Assembly (NCBI GenBank): GCA_016933515.1
Contig: JAFGAV010000033.1
Span: 1 to 35,479, forward strand
Direction of reading: 5' to 3'
Length of the DNA: 35,479 nt
Source: Candidatus Aminicenantota bacterium
GTDB taxonomy: Bacteria; Acidobacteriota; Aminicenantia; Aminicenantales; JAFGAV01
The position numbers and the translations under genes are program-made. Below are positions 30,702-35,479 of this stretch, piece by piece; positions within the stretch are counted from its first letter, which is position 1, and each line of letters opens with the position of its first letter. The notes beneath the pieces were generated by a model, which saw nothing but the letters and a program-made list of their open reading frames with translations, was not told the DNA's origin and searched no databases.

Positions 30702-32435
30702 TCACCTTGCCGGCGGCTTCTCGGTGAAGATGTCGATCATCTCCACGGCCTTGCGCCAGAGTTCGACGGGGCGGGGTTTGGTGCGGTCGCGGCCGCGGCG
30801 GGCGGCGTCGTAATAGCCGTGGTGGTTGTATTTGACCAGCAGATCGTCGCCCAATGTCCACCAGGCGTTGACCACGTTCTCGGCGTTGCTCAGGCAGAAG
30901 CCGGTCATATAACCGGCGGCCTCAAGAGGGGAACGTTCAAAGCGGGTCAGGATCTCTCTGTCGATTTCGGGGATGCGGGCCACGACCGATTGTTCGTGTT
31001 TTTCCTGGGCTTCCCGGATGTCCTGGACGGCGTAGGAGTAGACGGGCTGAGCGTGGAAGTCTGTATAATCGAAGGCCCAACGGGCCGAGTTGCGGTCGAA
31101 CTCCCAGTGGTCGCCGATCTTGAACGATTGAGGGATGTCGGTGACGCCGGCGTAGAAGGGAATGTAGCAGGAGGTGTCCTGAGCACCCAGGGCGATCCAA
31201 ACGATTCCGCCCACGGGTGCGGGAAGCCAGCCCCGGGTTTGGGTGACGGTCGTGTACTCCGCGTTGGCCACGCTGATGAGCCGGGTGTCGCGGTAGAGAT
31301 TCGGGTTGGCGAAGGGGCCGCCTCGGATGCCGCGCGCCGGGTCGTAGGGCGTGCCCTGGCACTTATCCCGGGTGAGGGCCATGACGTCCGAAACAGAGAG
31401 TTTCTTGTCCGGCTTGACCGAAAAGGGATAATCCATGTTGGGGAGATCCGGAGCGAAGGTCTTCGAGGGGGCCACGAGGCTGTGGAAGCGCCACATCCGC
31501 GCCCGGCGTCCGCTCTTGGCGACCGAGCCTTCCGAGGGCGAATAGGCGCGCTTCCAGGAGAAGGGCTTGCCGGAGGCCGGGTCGTAGAGCTTGTTCTCGA
31601 CGGCGCAGTCCATAAAGTTCGAAGAAGCCATGAAGAAGTCTGGCCGGGAGAGGTCGATCTCGCCGATGCGGCTCTCGTTGGGGCAAACGGCCACTTCGTC
31701 GTCGGGCACGCGCTGGGCGGCCCAGACCGCGCCGGGTTTGCCGCTCTCGGGCGTCCACAGCGGCCCGACGGGCATGATCTCGAAAACCCAGACCTCTTCG
31801 GCGTCGGCAACGGCCAGCATCTCGCCCCTGTCGGTGTGGCCGTAGCCGTGCTCCTCGGCCAGGGAGCCCATGAGCGTTATCGCTTCCCGGGCCGTACGGC
31901 AGCGCTCCATGGCCAGCAGGGTCAGCATAGTGATGTCGAACTTGGCCGTGGGGGTGGGGTTGTTGAGCTTGCGGACGTTGCCCAGAGTCGACTCGCCGAT
32001 GGCGAGCTGCTGATCGTTCATGTAGCCGAACATGGCGTGGATGTAGCCGAAGGTGTGCTCGACCTGGGGGATTTCCAGGCCGGTGAAGTCGTTGACATAG
32101 ACGTCCCATTTGAGGCCTTCGGAGGGCGGCCAGGTCTTGAACTGGTTGATGTGGTAAATCTTCCGGGTCGCGCCGGGTTCGTGGTCGGCGGGCGGGACGA
32201 CCCGGAACGTCCAGTCGCACGTTCCGCAGTCGGCGGTGTGGGTGGTGAAGATCGAGCCGTCGGTCGAGGCCTCCCGGCCGACCATGATCACCGTGCAGGC
32301 CTCCGGACATTCCGAAACGGCTTCCTCGGGAACGGAATCCGGTGAAGAATCCTGGGAGCGCAGAAGGAAAATGCCGGCCGTCAGGACGGCGGCCAGCCCG
32401 AGCGCAAGAGCGAAACCTGTTCTTTTTTTGTTCAC
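30702..32435 (-). CDS. C69-family dipeptidase (PepD-type Ntn hydrolase)
   Basis: A 577-residue exported or membrane-anchored peptidase. Residues 8-26 are a signal or anchor helix. Cys47 in 'ACTVIMVGREASTDGS' corresponds to the N-terminal nucleophile of C69 dipeptidases (family CTTxxVGxxASxDGS), which would be released by processing. Further signatures are 'GYIHAMFGYMNDQQLAIGEST', 'WVFEIMPVGPLWTPESG' and 'VWAAQRVPDDEVAVCPNESR', which are standard for the family. The GTG at 32435 is chosen for its AAAGGAG site. The leader upstream (32464-32485) holds a GC hairpin. Length is typical. It likely cleaves dipeptides in the periplasm. Confidence 0.92.
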   Translation of the reverse strand: MNKKRTGFALALGLAAVLTAGIFLLRSQDSSPDSVPEEAVSECPEACTVIMVGREASTDGSIFTTHTADCGTCDWTFRVVPPADHEPGATRKIYHINQFKTWPPSEGLKWDVYVNDFTGLEIPQVEHTFGYIHAMFGYMNDQQLAIGESTLGNVRKLNNPTPTAKFDITMLTLLAMERCRTAREAITLMGSLAEEHGYGHTDRGEMLAVADAEEVWVFEIMPVGPLWTPESGKPGAVWAAQRVPDDEVAVCPNESRIGEIDLSRPDFFMASSNFMDCAVENKLYDPASGKPFSWKRAYSPSEGSVAKSGRRARMWRFHSLVAPSKTFAPDLPNMDYPFSVKPDKKLSVSDVMALTRDKCQGTPYDPARGIRGGPFANPNLYRDTRLISVANAEYTTVTQTRGWLPAPVGGIVWIALGAQDTSCYIPFYAGVTDIPQSFKIGDHWEFDRNSARWAFDYTDFHAQPVYSYAVQDIREAQEKHEQSVVARIPEIDREILTRFERSPLEAAGYMTGFCLSNAENVVNAWWTLGDDLLVKYNHHGYYDAARRGRDRTKPRPVELWRKAVEMIDIFTEKPPAR

Positions 32436-32558
32436 GATGATCTTCTCCTTTCTTATCTCTCCCCGGCGGCTCGGTCGAACCGCCGATCACATTTTTAGCC
32501 TAGAGCCGGAGACCGTCCGGACGGAATGCTTTGCGCCCGATGGAAACAAACGGCAATC

Positions 32559-33746
32559 TTATTCGAAATAAATGCGGGTCGTGTCCGCTGTTTTCGGGTC
32601 GTGAAAATAGCGGCCCGTTCCGTTCCTGACGATGTCGGCATAACGGGGCACCCCGCTCAGCGCGAGGGCGCGGCCGGGATTCTGCCGGGAGTATTGCGAA
32701 AAGATTTCGAGCATCACCGAGACGTGCTGCCCCACGCGCTTGTCCATGGGCCAGCCGGTTTCGTCGTAGGGGACGAACAGTTTGTCCTGGGCGGCCAGCT
32801 TAAGAAGAAAAGGGTCCTTTCCGTCAAGAAGAAGTTTTTCCGTCTTGGGGCCCGTCGGCTGGTCGAGGAAGGGGATGGGCGCCTCGAGGAGGAACGGCAG
32901 CGTGTCGGAATAATCTCCGATCTCTCTGTGGGACAGGCCGCGGAAGCCGTAGGGCGAGGGCTCGACGTGACTGTCGAACTTTTCGCGGGCTTTGACATAA
33001 AGGGAGACGCGCGTCGCCAGGCGGGAGGCGGAGTCGGGGGCGACGATGCAGTTGGTCACGGGGAACATCGTTTCCGCGCCGTGAAGGTCGATGGCCACGT
33101 CCACGTTTTCCCCGCGCAAAAGCTCCATGGCGGCGAACGTCACCCGCTCCATGAGCAGGCCGTTCGGCCGGCCGGGCCAAGTGCGGTTGGTGTTGCGGGC
33201 GTCGATATACGACAGGAGCTGGCGGTCGGGATAGTGGATGAAGACATCCGGATCCGGCCACTGGTCGAGGGGCGAGGCGTCCCGGCTCCCGAAGCGGAAT
33301 TTTTTTCGCCCCCAGGGCGTTTCGATGTGATAGAAGAGGGGATAGGCGTCGCCGGGCTTGGTGTCCAAGCTGGCGCTGCGGTTGAAATTGGGAATGACGT
33401 ACAGCGTCCCTTTTTCGACGACGGCGTTCTCGATGAAAATCAAGGCCGCCAGGATGGCGCAGGGCTCGCTGGGGTGCGTGTTGGCGATCATCAGCGCTTT
33501 CCCGCCCGGCTCCCGTCCTTCGAGAATGTAGACGTTCGTGTCGGCCCGCGTGCCCTTGAGGCCCGGGCCGAAATCGCTCAGCCTCGCGACGCGGGAGACT
33601 CCCGGCCCGGCGACGACCTCCATTCGGTGACGCTTGTGCCCGATGATGGGTGCGGCGGCGGCGACGGCCAGCAGCACGACGAAGGCCGAAAAGAGAGTTT
33701 TCCAAATGAGAGTCTTCCTCATGGCATCCTTCCTTCCGGTCGTCAT
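32559..33746 (-). CDS. AstE/AspA-type zinc hydrolase (succinylglutamate desuccinylase/aspartoacylase family)
   Basis: A 395-residue exported protein of the M14-like AstE/AspA group. The zinc site is His91-x2-Glu94 ('NTHPSEP') and His221 in 'IDLHGAE'; 'ARNTNRTWPG' has the substrate-binding Asn and Arg. Residues about 10-33 form a signal or anchor helix. Two starts compete: ATG at 33746 overlaps the TGA of the preceding 55-codon gene (ATGA) and has GAGG 5 nt upstream; ATG at 33722 has AAGGA and a more usual signal peptide. An extracytoplasmic deacylase or carboxypeptidase acting on acylated amino acids is likely, but the substrate is unknown. Confidence 0.87.
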   Translation of the reverse strand: MTTGRKDAMRKTLIWKTLFSAFVVLLAVAAAAPIIGHKRHRMEVVAGPGVSRVARLSDFGPGLKGTRADTNVYILEGREPGGKALMIANTHPSEPCAILAALIFIENAVVEKGTLYVIPNFNRSASLDTKPGDAYPLFYHIETPWGRKKFRFGSRDASPLDQWPDPDVFIHYPDRQLLSYIDARNTNRTWPGRPNGLLMERVTFAAMELLRGENVDVAIDLHGAETMFPVTNCIVAPDSASRLATRVSLYVKAREKFDSHVEPSPYGFRGLSHREIGDYSDTLPFLLEAPIPFLDQPTGPKTEKLLLDGKDPFLLKLAAQDKLFVPYDETGWPMDKRVGQHVSVMLEIFSQYSRQNPGRALALSGVPRYADIVRNGTGRYFHDPKTADTTRIYFE

Positions 33747-33910
33747 TTGATCCTCAGCAGGCGCAGAAACAGCGGGAGGAGGACGATGAGGTTCATGAGC
33801 ATCTCATCGACATTCTTTTTTTCCTTGAGGAAGTTTCTCAAGAGGAGAAATCCCAGGAAGGCGCTTATGAGGTAATAGAAGACCATGACCACGGTGTTGA
33901 TGACGATCAT
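33743..33910 (-). CDS. 55-aa two-helix membrane protein in the transporter operon
   Basis: The frame from the ATG at 33910 encodes 55 residues: MIVINTVVMVFYYLISAFLG begins helix 1, the charged loop 'KEKKNVDE' follows, and helix 2 is 'MNLIVLLPLFLRLLRIK'. GAGAGAGGG lies upstream of the start. It begins 15 nt after the transporter stop, and its TGA overlaps the ATG of the AstE/AspA-like gene (ATGA). Tight packing, membrane design and a ribosome site support a real gene that length cut-offs would miss. It is probably a small accessory subunit of the transporter; no family recognised. Confidence 0.7.
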   Translation of the reverse strand: MIVINTVVMVFYYLISAFLGFLLLRNFLKEKKNVDEMLMNLIVLLPLFLRLLRIK

Positions 33911-33925
33911 CTCTGTTTCCCTCTC

Positions 33926-35227
33926 TCACATGCTCCAGCGCACGAGAAACGCGAGCTTGGCGCTGAAGACGACCATCAGGATGCCGGTGATCGTGATGAC
34001 GATCCAGGGCAGCCAGGTCGCCCTCAGGAAGCTCCAATAGGATCCCTTGTATTGCGTGACCAGGACGCTCAGGCGGCCGATGATGGCCACCGGCGGCAGG
34101 CCGTCGCCCAGGGGCCAGAGCATGCTCAGCCCGGCGATGGCCACCGTGGCGTGCAGTCCGATCGAATCCAGGAACCAGATGAGCGGGATGCCGATGATGG
34201 CCGCCGCGCCGTAGGCCAGGACGCCTTCGGAGAAGGGGATGACGACGGCGAAGCTGATGAAGAGCAGCACGAGCGGCGTCATGAGCACGGCATAGGAGAT
34301 CAGTCCCCGCACGCCCGTGACGGTCATGACCTGCTGGAGCATGCCGACGATGACCATGGAGGCCAGAAGCGGCAGCAAGCGCTTCATTGTCTCGGACGAC
34401 AAATCCAGGATTTTGATCTTTTTCGGGCTCAAGGCCCAGGCCGTCAGTCCGGCGATGACGAACATGAGGGGCAGCCCCAGGATGGGGGTTTGGAACGGCC
34501 AGATCTTGTAGGCCATGATCAGGCCGAAGAAGACGAGGAAGGGAATGGCGATACGCCACCAGCTCATGCCCTTCGGGGCTTCCGGCAGGGCGACTTGGCC
34601 CATGCTCTTTTCCCGCTTCAATCCCAGGACGAGGACGGTGAACGATCCAAGAAGCAGAACGGGGATGCCGAGCGGCAGGTCGAACCCCACGTAAGGGATG
34701 GCCGTCCCGGCGCAGAGGACCATGGCCCAGATGTTGACCGGCGGCGCGGCCGCGCTCAACCCGGCGACGATGAAAAGAAGGGCCGCCGCGCGGCGGGGGG
34801 CGATGCCCAGGTACGACAGGGCCAAGGCCACCGGCGCGCCGACGACAAGAAGCGACACGCTGCCCGCGCCGGTCAGGGCCCCCGGAATGAGAACGATGAT
34901 CATGAGCACGAGCAAAGCCGGCGCACGCCGGCGGCCGAGGGCGCGCATCGTTCCTCGGACGACGTAATCGACTCCGCCAGACTCGCTGATGACGGCCATG
35001 AAAATGGTCGCCGTGGAAAAGACGAGGATGACGTCCAGGTAGGTGAAGGCGCCTTCGACGAGATGCCGCGGAAGCTCGGCCAGGCGGGGCGTCTGAAAGA
35101 GGACGCCGGTCAGGCCGCCGAGGACGGCCGCGGCGAGCATGCTGGTCTCCACGGGACGCTTCAGGATCTTGACCACCGCGTAAGAAACAACCATGACCGC
35201 GAAGATGATGAGAATCTGTGTCGTCAT
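33926..35227 (-). CDS. Ion-transporter-superfamily permease, DctM-like
   Basis: A 433-residue integral membrane protein with about 12 hydrophobic segments. The block 'IVLIPGALTGAGSVSLLVVG' followed by 'APRRAAALLFIVAGLSAAAPP' and 'VNIWAM' resembles the duplicated hairpin regions of the ion-transporter superfamily (TRAP DctM, CitMHS, GntP). No TRAP binding protein or DctQ is adjacent, so it may work as a secondary carrier with the 55-aa partner. The start at 35227 has AAGG upstream and a good promoter (35275-35247). Co-transcription with an AstE/AspA-like hydrolase and proximity to peptidases suggest import of amino acids, peptides or acyl-amino acids; this is inference. Confidence 0.82.
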   Translation of the reverse strand: MTTQILIIFAVMVVSYAVVKILKRPVETSMLAAAVLGGLTGVLFQTPRLAELPRHLVEGAFTYLDVILVFSTATIFMAVISESGGVDYVVRGTMRALGRRRAPALLVLMIIVLIPGALTGAGSVSLLVVGAPVALALSYLGIAPRRAAALLFIVAGLSAAAPPVNIWAMVLCAGTAIPYVGFDLPLGIPVLLLGSFTVLVLGLKREKSMGQVALPEAPKGMSWWRIAIPFLVFFGLIMAYKIWPFQTPILGLPLMFVIAGLTAWALSPKKIKILDLSSETMKRLLPLLASMVIVGMLQQVMTVTGVRGLISYAVLMTPLVLLFISFAVVIPFSEGVLAYGAAAIIGIPLIWFLDSIGLHATVAIAGLSMLWPLGDGLPPVAIIGRLSVLVTQYKGSYWSFLRATWLPWIVITITGILMVVFSAKLAFLVRWSM

Positions 35228-35246
35228 GCTGTTGACCTTTCGGCCC

Positions 35247-35275
35247 ATTGTACTCGGCCGCATTGCGATTTGCAA
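35247..35275 (-). promoter_or_regulatory. Promoter of the transporter operon
   Basis: On the minus strand TTGCAA (35275-35270), 17 bp, TACAAT (35252-35247, 5 of 6). The start codon at 35227 is about 20 nt downstream of the -10. Confidence 0.6.
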
Positions 35276-35364
35276 CCGGCGGAGCGCGTCGGCACGTCGG
35301 CCGCTTCATGTGGGAATAGGGCCAAGGGGATGGTCTCGGCGCCGGGCGGGATTCGAATCGCTGC

Positions 35365-35472
35365 GGAAGCTCCGGGTTTCTCAGTCGGCTTTGCGATACG
35401 CTCCCCTTCGGGGAGCTGTGCTCAGCCGGCCGGCAAGGATATGCCGGAAGCCCTTCGAAACCCGTCGCTTCC
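35365..35472. other. Three-way-junction-like inverted-repeat element
   Basis: About 108 bp able to fold as a branched structure. The outer stem is GGAAGC/GCTTCC (35365-35370 with 35467-35472), then a TC/TC internal loop, and CGGGTTTC/GAAACCCG (35373-35380 with 35457-35464). Inside are CGGCT/AGCCG (35386-35390 with 35424-35428) capped by GCTCCCC-TTC-GGGGAGC (35400-35416), and CCGGCA/TGCCGG (35430-35447). It may be a structured RNA or a palindromic mobile repeat. It lies at the window edge, so its full context is unseen. Confidence 0.45.
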
Positions 35473-35479
35473 TTGCTGA

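Noticed and set aside
35327-35365. tRNA-like T-loop (GATTCGAATC) near the right edge
   Set aside because: The flanking bases do not form a T-stem in either direction, and no acceptor-stem partner for GGCGCC is found within 95 nt.

Overview
The window is GC-rich chromosomal DNA from a Gram-negative bacterium. Its content is a heavy load of secreted peptidases (M1, S46, M14, C69, an AstE/AspA-type zinc hydrolase), outer-membrane barrel-like proteins, TPR and Fn3 exported proteins, GlgC, an AmmeMemoRadiSam B protein and orphan radical-SAM enzymes. This fits the Acidobacteriota / Candidatus Aminicenantes sphere best, but the assignment is inference from gene content only. Strong GGAGG Shine-Dalgarno sites precede most genes, and several GTG or TTG starts are set by them. 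No rRNA, tRNA or CRISPR was found.

Layout. 1-2.8 kb: accessory ground with a PEGA lipoprotein, two exported proteins and two gene relics (phage terminase-like; a degraded copy of the DUF457 gene that is intact at 10.2 kb). 2.8-6.1 kb: divergent acyl-CoA synthetase and aminotransferase. 6.3-9.9 kb: minus-strand operon (radical SAM, HypE-like AIR synthase, polytopic membrane protein, HD hydrolase) behind a good promoter. 10.2-15.9 kb: DUF457 protein, secreted M1 peptidase with a membrane protein, a 64-aa membrane protein in antisense overlap, a prolyl-tRNA editing protein, a TPR protein and dodecin. 16-19 kb: a non-autonomous mobile element, a Cys-rich peptide gene that looks like a RiPP precursor, and a DPP11-like S46 peptidase. 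19-22.6 kb: barrel protein, AmrB, GNAT relic and Fn3 protein. 22.5-25 kb: IS256-type transposase relic, propeller relic, glgC with a short upstream ORF, and the second mobile-element copy. 25-26.8 kb: SPASM/twitch-like radical SAM protein and YkgJ-type cysteine-cluster protein. 27-35.2 kb: minus-strand peptidase block (M14, DUF6305-like, C69, AstE/AspA-like) headed by a transporter with a previously easy-to-miss 55-aa membrane partner.

Most notable. (1) Two 82-bp imperfect palindromes, about 90% identical, are each flanked by a 9-bp (9/9 and 8/9) target-site duplication. In both cases the duplication abuts a TTGAC -35 box with a plausible -10 at 17 bp: a MITE that lands immediately upstream of promoters, possibly mobilised by an IS256-type transposase. 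(2) A 98-aa peptide at 16340-16636 carries seven CxxG motifs, most at a 10-11 residue period, behind a leader of the kind seen in radical-SAM RiPP precursors and a consensus promoter. (3) The S46 peptidase has Arg at the position that defines acidic (DPP11) specificity.

Taken together, the cell appears to digest peptides outside the cytoplasm and in the periplasm, import products through the 35-kb transporter, and store carbon as glycogen via GlgC.
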